Assembly: GCA_014281115.1 (NCBI GenBank)
Contig: JACONQ010000018.1
Span: forward strand, 1,736,001 to 1,800,000
Direction: 5' to 3'
DNA: 64,000 nt
DNA from: Laburnicola sp. R22_1
Lineage: Eukaryota; Ascomycota; Dothideomycetes; Pleosporales; Didymosphaeriaceae
This document shows positions 35,892-45,882 of the stretch, piece after piece (within the stretch, counting starts at the first letter, position 1; every line of letters starts with the position of its first letter). Position numbers and translations under genes: made by a program. The notes beneath the pieces are model-generated. The model searched no databases and had not been told where the DNA came from. It worked only from the letters and a program-made list of their open reading frames with translations.

Positions 35892-36788
35892 GGTGGTGGG
35901 CAGCGGATAGCTATGCGTGGTGGTAGTGGTGGTGGGTTGTTGCAGGGAGAGCTCAGGCTCAGGGCCCGCCGCTGGCCGCCCGTCGGCTGCTGCAGGTGCC
36001 AGGCCGCCAAAACGAGGGGCCAGGCTAAATTTGCGCACCCGCTCCCTAAGGAATAATAAGTAAGCGTAGCTGGCCCGCCCGGTATCCAACGCACGCATCG
36101 GGCGGTTTGATACCAGCGCATACGTTGGATACACATTACCTAAGGCTGCTGTCTGCGTTTGCCCTCAGGCTTCAGCACGCTGCGAGGCGTCTGCTGGTCC
36201 CGGAATCACGCCCGCGTGGCGTCCACGCCCAAGCCCAAGCCGGCCGCGGTGCCGTCGTGCGCCTGTAGGGTTCGTGGTGCTGCCCGCGTCTCTCCCTGGC
36301 TTGTTGGTAGGAGTGCGTACTCGAGAGTCGAGTCTCAAAATTACCGCCCAGGGCTTCGACGGGCCGTAGCTATGTACGGGCAGCTAGCGCTGGGCCCTGG
36401 CTGTCATCCTAAAGCACCGCAGACTTCGTCCTCCCTCTCTCTCTCCTCCCACCCCACAGTGGACCAAGCCTGATCAGCTCTCATCGTCCTTCTGGCGTCC
36501 GTGTCGCTTTCCTGTCTCCCGCGCCCTTTCCTTGTTCCCTTTCTCTTTCCTTCCGCATTCGAATCTCCCGTCTCCCGTCGGTCGCGCCTCCCGCCTGCGC
36601 TTACTTTCCTTGCCGCCTGCCTCCCCCGCCCGTCGCCCGTCGCGGCTTCCTCTCACCGGCCGCCGTGTCGCCACCGTGTTGTTCGTAGTCGTGGTATCCT
36701 TCCTCCTCTTGCGCGCCCGCCCTGCCGTGCCTGTCCGTCGCCGCCGTGTTGCGACTCCGCCGGTGCCTCCTCCTAGATAGCTAGAACC
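35892..36788. promoter_or_regulatory. Divergent promoter region with an inverted repeat
   Basis: About 900 bp separate the two divergent start codons. GTATCCAACG at 36082-36091 and CGTTGGATAC at 36123-36132 form a perfect 10-bp inverted repeat with a 31-nt loop, a possible binding site or small hairpin. The Pub1 side has a CT-rich tract (about 36420-36760), usual for strong housekeeping promoters in filamentous fungi. No additional gene is supported. Confidence 0.5.
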
Positions 36789-38516
36789 ATGGCCGACTCT
36801 GCAACCTCTGCTGCACAGATGCCTCCTCCCTCGGCCGCTGCCGGCCCCCCAGGCTACGACGGAGGCGCTCAGGGCCCGCCCCAGCAGCACATGCCCCCTC
36901 CGCCGCTCGCGCCCGTCATCATCCCGCAGAACACGAACCCCATCCCCACCGCCATCAGCTCGCCCATGAGCGCAAACGTCATGTCGCCCACCAGCGGCGG
37001 GCCTGGTTATGTCCCGCGCCGCGCCGCGCCCGAGCCGAACAAACGCGCGCTGTACGTCGGCGGCTTGGATCCTCGCGTGACCGAGGATGTGCTGCGTCAG
37101 ATCTTCGAGACGACGGGGCACGTTCAGAGTGTGAAAATCATTCCGGACAAGAACGTTAGTGTAATGGCTTCCCTTCACCATGCGGTTGCCCCGGCCACGT
37201 GCCGGTAGCGCTGCCCTCACTGACATTAAATAATAGGCGCTCGAAGCTAATATGGGGCCACAGTTCACCCAAAAAGGTTTCAACTACGGCTTCGTTGAAT
37301 TCGACGACCCTGGGGCAGCTGAACGCGCAATGCAGACTCTCAACGGACGCCGCATCCACAACAATGTATGTGCTCACCGCGCCACCACCCCGCGAGCCTC
37401 ATGCTGACTCGTGCCAGGAAATTCGTGTCAACTGGGCCTACCAGTCCAACAACACGGCCAAGGAGGACACCTCTAACCACTTCCACATCTTCGTGGGTGA
37501 TCTCTCCAACGAGGTCAACGACGAGGTCCTCCTGCAGGCCTTCTCGACCTTTGGTCCCGTCTCCGAGGCGCGCGTCATGTGGGACATGAAGACGGGCAGG
37601 TCGCGCGGCTACGGCTTCGTCGCCTTCCGCGACCGCGCCGATGCCGAGAGGGCGCTCAGCTCCATGGACGGCGAATGGCTTGGTTCGAGAGCCATCCGCT
37701 GCAACTGGGCAAACCAGAAGGGCCAGCCGTCCATCTCCCAGCAGCAAGCTCTGGCATCCATGGGCATGACACCGACCACTCCCTTCGGACACCACCACTT
37801 CCCCACCCACGGCGTGCAGAGCTACGACATGGTTGTGCAGCAGACGCCTCAGTGGCAGACGACGTGCTATGTCGGCAATCTCACCCCGTACACCTCTCAA
37901 TCAGATCTCGTGCCGCTGTTCCAGAACTTCGGTTACGTGACGGAAACCCGTTTCCAGTCCGACCGGGGCTTCGCCTTTGTCAAGATGGACACGCACGAGA
38001 ACGCTGCCATGGCCATTTGCCAGCTCAACGGCTACAACGTCAATGGCCGCCCTCTCAAGTGCAGCGTAGGTTATTTCTTTTCCCATCATCTATTTTCTCA
38101 ATTCGCTCACATGTCATCTCTAGTGGGGCAAGGATCGTCCGCCAACTGGCCAATTTGATGGCTTCTCGCCCCAGGCGGGCCCCAACTCTGCCTATCCCCA
38201 GACTCCAAGCACGTACTTCCCGCAGTATGGCGCAGGACCAGGGGGTCCAATGTCACCCCAAGGTGAGCGGCACCGGAGGAAGTTACGATATCGCAATGCA
38301 CAATCTAATGCTCGGGCAGGTCCAAGCCCCGGCGGACAGCCCTTCGCTCAAAACCAAGCTGGTTTTGGCGGACCTGGCATGGCGCAGCCCTACCAGCAGA
38401 TGCCCGGCAGCGCGGGCGGCTACAATGCCGGCCGCGGTGGTCAGCCCCAACAGCAATGGGGTCAGCCGCAGCAGGGTAACTTCAACCAGAACGGCTTCGG
38501 CGGTTACCAGGGCTAG
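36789..38516 (+). CDS. PUB1: Pub1/TIA-1-type RNA-binding protein with three RRM domains
   Basis: Five exons (36789-37154, 37237-37365, 37418-38065, 38124-38262, 38320-38516) give 492 residues. A Pro/Gln-rich N-terminus precedes three RRMs: RRM1 (RALYVGGLDPRVTEDVLRQI, RNP1 NYGFVEF split by the first intron), RRM2 (FHIFVGDLSNEVNDEVL, RNP1 SRGYGFVAF) and RRM3 (TTCYVGNLTPYTSQSDL, RNP1 RGFAFVKM). The C-terminus is Gly/Gln/Asn-rich and prion-like. The RRM order, spacing and the tail are those of yeast Pub1 and animal TIA-1, which bind U-rich mRNA, affect stability and splicing and enter stress granules (known for the family). Introns have good donors (GTTAGT, GTATGT, GTAGGT, GTGAGC) and TAG or CAG acceptors. 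Its CT-rich promoter suggests strong constitutive expression. Confidence 0.95.
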
Positions 38517-39888
38517 TGAGCCCATGGTTGCCCATCCATTTCTCTCTCCTGTGCGCTGTTTTATCTTTACGACATGCCTGGTTGTCTAAATTGGCGCAAC
38601 TTGGATAGCACCCCTATTTCCACCCATTTTGGACTTTCATCCTTATATTCACTCATGTCTCCACGGGCTTATGTTATGCGATTCTGTTCACGGTTCCGAT
38701 CAAAAAAACAGCTCTGTCTAGTTAACTGGAGGATCTTGGGTGGCCGTTCTAGAGGCCTATGGTTTGGGTTATGTTATGTTGGGCGTATGAGATACTCATG
38801 CCTGTACCTTTTCTGTCTCCCCGCATGGGCGGATTATTTGAGACGGGCATGTTGGGGGTTTCCACTTTCTTAATGAATCTCCTTGCGCCTGCGTGTTGGT
38901 TACCGAGCCATTTGTTCTCCTTGCGCCCGCATGTTGGTCACCGAGCCATTTGTTCTCCTTGTCTACACGCTATTTTGATTTGACCATTTAGGTTTGCGAT
39001 GCGATGATGACGACGAAAAGAGCCGCGTTTTTTTCACTATTCTTAGTCTCCTCTAATCTTCTGTTTAATCTGTCATCTGTCATGTCGTGCTGTTGGCGTC
39101 TCTTTCTCTCTCGCGGTCGCGGCATACCCCCCGGCCGCCCAAAGGCTGTTCTTATGATGTATATATGTATGCATCTATCTCCTCGTGGTTCTTGATCATC
39201 TTCTGGATGTCTGTCTGTTTGTGTATTCCCTATCTATCTGATCTGATCTGATCTGGCTGTGGTAGCTGGTGGCCTTTTTCAAAAAGCTTTAAAAGCGTGG
39301 TTTGTTTTGGTGTAGATGATGATATGGAAGGTCGTCTCTTGTTGAATGTTGAATGATGTGTGGGTTGGTTGGTTGGTTGGTTGGCGATGTGAATGCTTTT
39401 TCATACTTGTGGGGAGGGATTTTAGGGAATAGATGATGTTGTGGGGTATGGGTGGAAAGTGTGTGGTGGGAGAGGGAGAGGAAGAGGTGTGTAGATGTGC
39501 GTTGGAGTCGGGGTTGGTTGTGTGTTGTTACTACAGTACTAGGATAAAAGTGTAAGTATAGTTGGCCTTAGACCATTGGTATTGCGGATTCTGGGGTAAT
39601 ATATGGCACTTGGAGGTCTATCCTAGCACTATACATAAATTGGGCTAATTTTGGAATCTGGGTTTTATATATTTCTATAGTACGTAGGTACTTTCTAGCG
39701 TGGGTGTTCTCTCTAGACTTACATAAAGTGGAATCGTTCCATGTTAAAGCGGGGCTTCGAAGTCATGGAACCTTCAAATGTTGAAAGTATCCCCACGTGA
39801 CCATCCCACCAAATCTGGACGCGCCACACTAAGTTCGCGTCCCAACGCGTCGTTGCACTAAAGCTCGCCGACGCCCCTCCACACATGC
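38517..39888. other. 3' UTR and promoter sequence, with a 38-bp duplication
   Basis: No supported gene. At 38881-38956 two adjacent 38-bp copies begin CCTTGCGCC and contain CCGAGCCATTTGTTCTC. They differ only by a few transitions. GATCT repeats lie near 39240 and TTGG repeats near 39365. An isolated MITE-end motif (rc) is at 39580-39603. Confidence 0.5.
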
Positions 39889-42585
39889 ATGCCGCTCCTT
39901 GATACTGTTTCACTGTTTCTTTCCTTTGTTGTTGCCGGGCTAGCTTGCTGTATGCTCGCCGCCCTCGTCCGCCTGGGCGCGTCTCTACGATTCACCTCCG
40001 TGAAGACGACGCTGCCATCGTCGCACCTTCCCATCCGATCCGCCGCGACTCGATCTCAACCTTCGCGCTTCGGATACCTCGCTTCACGACCACTCTCCAC
40101 CACCGAAATCATGTTCCAGCAGGCGGTTAAGAGCCACAATGCTGCGACACCAGCGCAGATAGGGGCCGGTGCCGCTCCGCCGCACAAGCAGCAGAGCCTG
40201 GCGGGGGCATTTAAAGGTCCACAGGCCGGGGGTGCGCAAAAGCAGGGAGCAACGCGTCCGCTATCGACACTATCTGGAAACGTAGCGAAACACAGTCCCG
40301 AGAAGCGGAAATCTGGACAAGCGCATGGAATTAAGAGGACGTCAAGTGGTTTGGCCAAGGCATTGACTTCGCAAGAGGACGCCTTCTCATACCCCTCGCT
40401 CAGCATATCCGATTTCGAGGAGGATTTCCCTACCGCATTCCAGAGTACTACGACCGGCCAGTCGACGTCACTGGCTACTGCGCTCTTCGACGAGAACGAC
40501 TTTGACAGCGACATCGATCTGGACGTCGAGGATCCGGCCTCGAAGAGCGTTGTCCAGTACCCGGCCCTTCCTCGCGCTAGCACAGCAGACTCAGCATACC
40601 ACTCCGCGTCGGCCCAGACTGCACCCACGAAGCAGGTGCCGAACAGTAGCCAGCCCATACCGTGGTCTTCTTCCCCTCCCGAGCATTTCAAGACGCCGCC
40701 TAAACCGCCGCCCGAGCCTACAAAACGCCGCACGTTACCTTGGTTACAGAAGTCGAGTCAGGCCAACTCAGAAGCTATAGAAGAGCCGTTGAAGGAGGAC
40801 TTGGAAACAAATAGACCGAAGAAGCGGAGATCAACAGAAGCCGCTGCCACGGCGACGCCAATGCCAAAATCAAGCAAGCCCGACTATGCCTGGAATGCCA
40901 CTCAAAGCACTATCAAGCAGCAACAGAAGACTCTACGGGAAGCTAACAAGAAATCGGTCGGGGCTAAGGTCAACGAAGGCGATGAAGCAGACGTGAAGGC
41001 GGCAATCAAGAAGAAAAAGAAGGACATGGTACATCGGATCTTCCTCAGTGAAGAGCAGCAGAATGTTCTTGGTCTTGTGGTGGACAACAAGAAGAGTGTC
41101 TTCTTTACAGGTTCTGCAGGTGAGTCGTATACTTGGTAATCTTAATTACTCGCTAACGCCAGATAAGGTACCGGTAAATCAGTCCTTCTACGTGAGATTA
41201 TCGCAGCCCTGCGACGGAAGTTCGTTCGTGAGCCTGATCGTGTGGCCGTTTGTGCGTCGACAGGCTTGGCTGCTTGTAACATCGGAGGTGTGACGCTGCA
41301 CAGCTTCGCTGGGATCGGCTTAGGAAAAGAATCTGTGGAAGACCTCGTTAAGAAGATCCGCCGCAATGCGAAAGCGAAACAGAGATGGATGCGCACCAAG
41401 GTTCTCGTCATAGACGAAGTATCGATGGTGGACGGCGACTTGTTTGACAAGCTGGAACAGATAGCGAGGACCATTCGCAACAACGGCAGGCCCTTTGGCG
41501 GCATTCAGCTAGTTATTACCGGCGATTTCTTCCAGCTTCCACCTGTGCCCGAATACGGACGCGCGGCGAAGTTTGCCTTCGATGCTGGAACTTGGACTAC
41601 GTCTATTGAGCACACCATCGGGTTGCACCACGTGTTCCGTCAAAAGGACCCCGTCTTTGCTGGAATGCTGAACGAGATGCGTGAGGGCAGACTAACGCCT
41701 GCATCGGTTGCCCAGTTCCAGAAACTCGACAGGCCGCTACCTCCGAGCGAAGATAACATCGAGGCCACGGAGCTCTTTCCGACGCGGCAAGAGGTAGAAC
41801 GCGCCAACCAACTCCGTATGAACCAGCTCCAGGGCCAAATCTATAGTTTTGCTGCCCGAGACGGCGGGGCAGTCACCGACAAAGAGCGACGCGACAAGTT
41901 ACTCCAGAGCTGCATGGTCCCGGAGACTATCTACTTGAAGAAAGGCGCGCAGGTTATGCTTGTCAAGAACATGGACGACACGTTAGTGAACGGCTCTCTG
42001 GGCAAGGTCACGGGCTTCATGACGGAGCAAATGTTTGCCTTCTACAAAGAGAACGAAGATGCCTTCCTAGAAGGCGGAGGCGAGTCCAACAACAATGCCG
42101 ACCTGACAGCCCTCACCAAGCTCAAGGAGCAAAAACTCGGCCTCAACACGGCACAGCTCTACCCCGTGGTGCGCTTCGCCATCGCCGACGGCACAACGCG
42201 CGACCTCCTCTGCAAGCGCGAGTCATGGAAAATCGAGCTGCCCAACGGCGAAGTGCAAGCGTCGCGCGAGCAGATCCCGCTCATCCTCGCGTGGGCGCTG
42301 TCCATCCACAAGGCGCAGGGCCAGACGCTCGAGCGCGTCCGCGTCGATCTCGGCCGCGTGTTTGAAAAGGGCCAGGCGTATGTGGCGTTGTCCCGTGCGA
42401 CGAGCATGGCGGGCTTGCAGGTCTTGAGGTTTGATCAGCGGAAGGTCATGGCGCATGAGAAGGTGAGGAGCTTTTATAGTAGTTTGAGTCGGGCGGAGAT
42501 GGTCGAGGGGAAGACGAAAGGGAAGAAGGGGAGTATTGAGAAGCATGTTGTGGTTACTAAGAGGCAGGTTGATGGGGAGGAGTAG
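39889..42585 (+). CDS. PIF1: Pif1-family 5'-to-3' DNA helicase
   Basis: Two exons (39889-41119, 41168-42585) give 882 residues. The N-terminus (residues 1-75) starts with a hydrophobic stretch and is Arg/Ser-rich without acidic residues, like a mitochondrial presequence; a second ATG at residue 75 (40111) could start a nuclear form, as in yeast Pif1 (inference). The helicase core has Walker A GSAGTGKS across the intron, Walker [21 protein letters not shown], and the C-terminal [19 protein letters not shown] and [10 protein letters not shown] motifs. These are the Pif1 signature and superfamily 1B motifs. Reconstituting Walker A requires an AAG splice acceptor at 41165-41167. The role of the family is in telomere, replication-fork and mitochondrial DNA maintenance. 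The 3' end lies only 136 bp from the Fot1 insertion. Confidence 0.95.
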
Positions 42586-42720
42586 GGTGGATGGGTAGAC
42601 GTGGGTTTTACATTGCGTGGAGTGTGTGCTTGTTGGGTAGTCTGGCAGTCTCGTATGTCTTGGGCGGCGATCTACGGCACGGGTTCTTGGCTCGGTTTTG
42701 CAGAGGATTTTTTTTTTGTA

Positions 42721-44506
42721 AGCCGGCTGACGTGGAACCTGCGCACCCCTAGAACCTGCGCACCCCACCAAAACGCGCACCGCGAACAAAAAGACGCGTA
42801 TTTTATCAACGCCTATTATAGTTGCCACTCTATACACATAGATTGAAAAGTAGTATCAGCTGCTGCCCTCGCTGTAGTTGCGACACGTCTCTGAGCTCTA
42901 GGCCTAGAGTTCTGAGCCTCTGTAGCAGCAGCTTGATCAATCGCACGCTTGATACTCTCGACGTCGGCAAATCTCTGATTGTAATCAATAGTAACCCGTT
43001 TACGCTTCCTCTGAGAGCTAGTAGCCTCTAGTTGATACTGTAGCCGAGAGATCTCTGATTCCTGCCTTGCTACTCGACTATTACCAATAGCTATTGCCTT
43101 ACTCGCTTTCTGGAGCAGTCGGCGCGTAGATCTTGATAGGTTTTCTGATCTCTCAATAGCTCTCTGAGCCGCGTACACGTCTTGGGGTTTCTGAGGGGTG
43201 CGATAGAGTATATTAATTGCGCCGAGATCCTGAAGTAGGCGTGGCGGCGTTGCTGGTCTGCCAATAACCTGTGAGGATTGAATTACCTGGTTAGGATTGT
43301 AGGGAATAAGGCCAGCAGCGCGCCAGCCAGCCCGAATTACTCTCTCTGAGAGGCCTTCCTCTCTGGCTAGGTGGTAGTAGCAAATAAATCGCTCTTTCTT
43401 GATAGGTGCGGCGTCGTCGAGGCTCGCCAGGTCGCGGATGAGATTTCTATAGTTTGACTTGATTACTGAGAACCCTGATAGATGTAGTGGCTGTAGGAGG
43501 TGTGTTGAATGAGGTGGTAGAAATAGAAGCTCTACTCGAGCCTGCTTACAAGCCCAGAGGAACTCAATATCCACATGGCTACTATGCGCGTCGCAGAGGA
43601 GTAGTCGGTATTGGCCACCCTCGGGCGCTGTTTCTGGTATAAACAGCCGGCGCAGCCACTCAAGGCCTATCTCCTTTGAGGTCCATCCATTCTCTGAGGT
43701 TGTATAGAGCCAATTTGGTATAGATGCCGGAAACCAGGTTGTCTGTAGGCTCTGGCCCTTGAATATAGCGGCGCAGGGCAGCTTCTGCCCTAGAGCTGAT
43801 ACAGCCTCAATTATTGAGACCCACTCGCGATTCTCTGGCGACTTGATGTAAGCCTTCTTTTTCTGGCTACTTGCGAGCACCCTAGAGTTGGTACCTACAC
43901 CAAGGGCAATACCAGTCTCATCAATATTCCAGATATTCTCTGCCTGTATGCCCAGCCTGATTCTGACGCGCTCAAAGAGCTCAAGAAACGCGCGGATCTG
44001 TTCTGGAGTAGCTGCCTCAGCGCGACTAGTATCTAGCTTTCTTCCAATAACAGAGGCAACGCGAGGGTTGCGCCGTATGAAGGTTTGTATCCACCGCTTG
44101 CCTAGAGGCTCGACGTCGCCGTTCATACGGAGAATTCGGATCGCCATTTCTCGCGCGCGCGTGTGAGGGAGGGTAGCCATTTGCGTCCTGCTCAAGGATC
44201 CACTCTACTAGGAAGTTCTCCTGATCCGGCGTCAATCGCTGTTGGTTGGTGTGGCTGGCGTGCTTGTTCGTTATGCCACCTAGTCGAGCGCGTAGGGTGG
44301 ATGGAGGAATACCGTAGGCCTTTGCAGCAGCTCGTTGGCTTGTAAAAACACCGGCATTGAATTGCGCGATAGCTAATTGTATACTCTGCTCGCGGGTATC
44401 CATATTGAATAAGAAGTGTTGATAAAATACGCGTATTTCGTACGGGTACGCGTTTTGGTGGGGGTGCGCAGGTTCTGGGGGTGCGCAGGTTCCCCGTCAG
44501 CCGGCT
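42721..44506 (-). mobile_element. Fot1/pogo-type transposon with intact TIRs and TA duplication
   Basis: The 1786-bp element starts AGCCGGCTGACG and ends CGTCAGCCGGCT, with TA on both sides (42719-42720 and 44507-44508). The terminal inverted repeats are about 90 bp (42721-42810 and 44418-44506). They contain two internal copies of AACCTGCGCACCCC, a CACCAAAACGCG box and GCGTATTTTATCAAC. Unlike the relative at 4427-6260, this copy is not AT-shifted. It inserted between PIF1 and the accessory region. Confidence 0.95.
42816..44403 (-). pseudogene. Fot1/pogo transposase (DDE superfamily, CENP-B HTH), inactivated
   Basis: From ATG 44403 comes an N-terminal helix-turn-helix (AAAKAYGIPPSTLRARLGG). 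A CENP-B-type HTH then runs across a frameshift near 44155: the first frame reads ILEQDANGYPPSHARAR and the second continues at EMAIRILRMNGDVEPLGKRW. The junction falls in a CG dinucleotide run whose length is two bases short of an open reading, so slippage is likely. The second frame carries the catalytic D in NIWNIDETGI and the second D in LLLCDAHSSH. At the third position the family has an acidic residue in L-Q-P-L-D, but here it reads LQPLHL, so the triad is broken. Both lesions argue that this copy cannot make active transposase, though its TIRs could be moved in trans. Confidence 0.9.
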
Positions 44507-44508
44507 TA

Positions 44509-45882
44509 ATCTTTTTCCCGGTGTCGCCGCATCCGGAAATGGAGGTTTCCTGAGCGGGAAATGGACGCTCACTTGGCAGCTCGCCGCTTTTATATGGCCC
44601 GTGCGCCGACCCATCACATAAAAGTGCGCCGCCCTCGCCGTCCTACCGTCCTCCCTCCATCGTCTCTTTACTCCCAACACCCGCTTATCTCCTAATTAGT
44701 CGCTCGGGCTCGCCCGTGAGGCATTTTTCACCCTTGGCAATCATGCAAGCATGCACTGGCCGGATATGCTCCAGTTTTCGCCCCCTTGATGGTCCGACGA
44801 CAAGGGCGCAGTGCCGTGTCTGAGGCAATGCTCCTATTGTCTTCGATGCTGCGCAAGAAGCTCTCTGCTGCTCTGGATTTTCGCTGCTCTGGGTCCCTCG
44901 CCTTCCCTACGGATGAGCAGTGTTCATGGCATCTACCCTCTACTTTGGCACCGCCGATGAACGGAATCCAGCCATCCCTTCGGTTCCTCCTTTCAGAAGG
45001 TGCCGTATGCCGGCTCATCTCGGAGATCGTCGACCTGCCGCGTCATCAATCACGCAGGACGGCAACAGAAGCGCCTTGCACGTCTCGATAGCGTCTGAGC
45101 GGGAGGGGCCAGGCCTGTGCAATCTCAGCTGGGCCGTCACCCATTGCACGGAACTGCAAGCCTCGGGAAGATGATTGGCCTGGATTGCCGCTCCTGCAAA
45201 GTCAGTTTCAGAGAGAGTCAGATGAGGCAGACTCGGCCAGGCTACGACCCGCCGTACAGCTAGGCAGGACGATATTGGCACGTACTCGCCCAGTGTGCAC
45301 TCGACGCCGATTGGTGGAGTCTGGGTCCGCTTGACCGCATGCATGACGGCAGGTTGCGTTCCGACGTCACAGAGTAAGCGGAGGGAACGGCTAGAGCGGC
45401 CTCTTGATCAAGCAGGAGCCCGTCGGGCGCCAATCTGCCTCCATGATTCGATCCACCCCCGCCAGGAGCATGAAGTTGGAGGCCTGGATGAAGAAATGAG
45501 CCCAGGTTTGGGTCTCGGAGGTGCCGATGAGTGGAGAGCCATTGCTGGGAGCCCCCTGATCAGCGTGCGGGCACCGATCAGACGGAAACGTCACCTACAG
45601 GCTCGTACGATTGTCAGGCGGGCTCTGAAAAGGAGGTGGATCCGTTTGCTACGGCATCTGCGCCACCATTCCTCAGTCTCAGGGCGAGTATTGGTGGGAT
45701 ATGTGCTCACGGTTCCGTCCGACAGCGAAGGGGTTTAATGCGAAGGCTGCACCATTACTAGCACTCGGCGGCTGTGCGAGCTCGGGCGCGGAAAGCTCTT
45801 CAAGCGTGCCTCATGGCCTACTTAAACGTCTGCGTTTCCCGCTTCCCTAGAATCCCTAGGACTTCTGAACACCAACGTCACG
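44509..45882. other. Intergenic, no supported gene
   Basis: Several short frames exist on both strands but none shows a recognised domain or clear codon bias. TATA-like TTTTATATGG lies near 44590. The end of the region is the promoter of the chromodomain gene. Confidence 0.45.

Noticed and set aside
35264..35926. Plus-strand frames of up to 220 codons opposite the coactivator gene
   Set aside because: Antisense shadows of a GC-biased gene; low-complexity Arg/Gly-rich translation.
37340..38589. Alternative frames over PUB1, including one of 336 codons on +
   Set aside because: They disregard the RRM motifs, which fit the spliced frame exactly.
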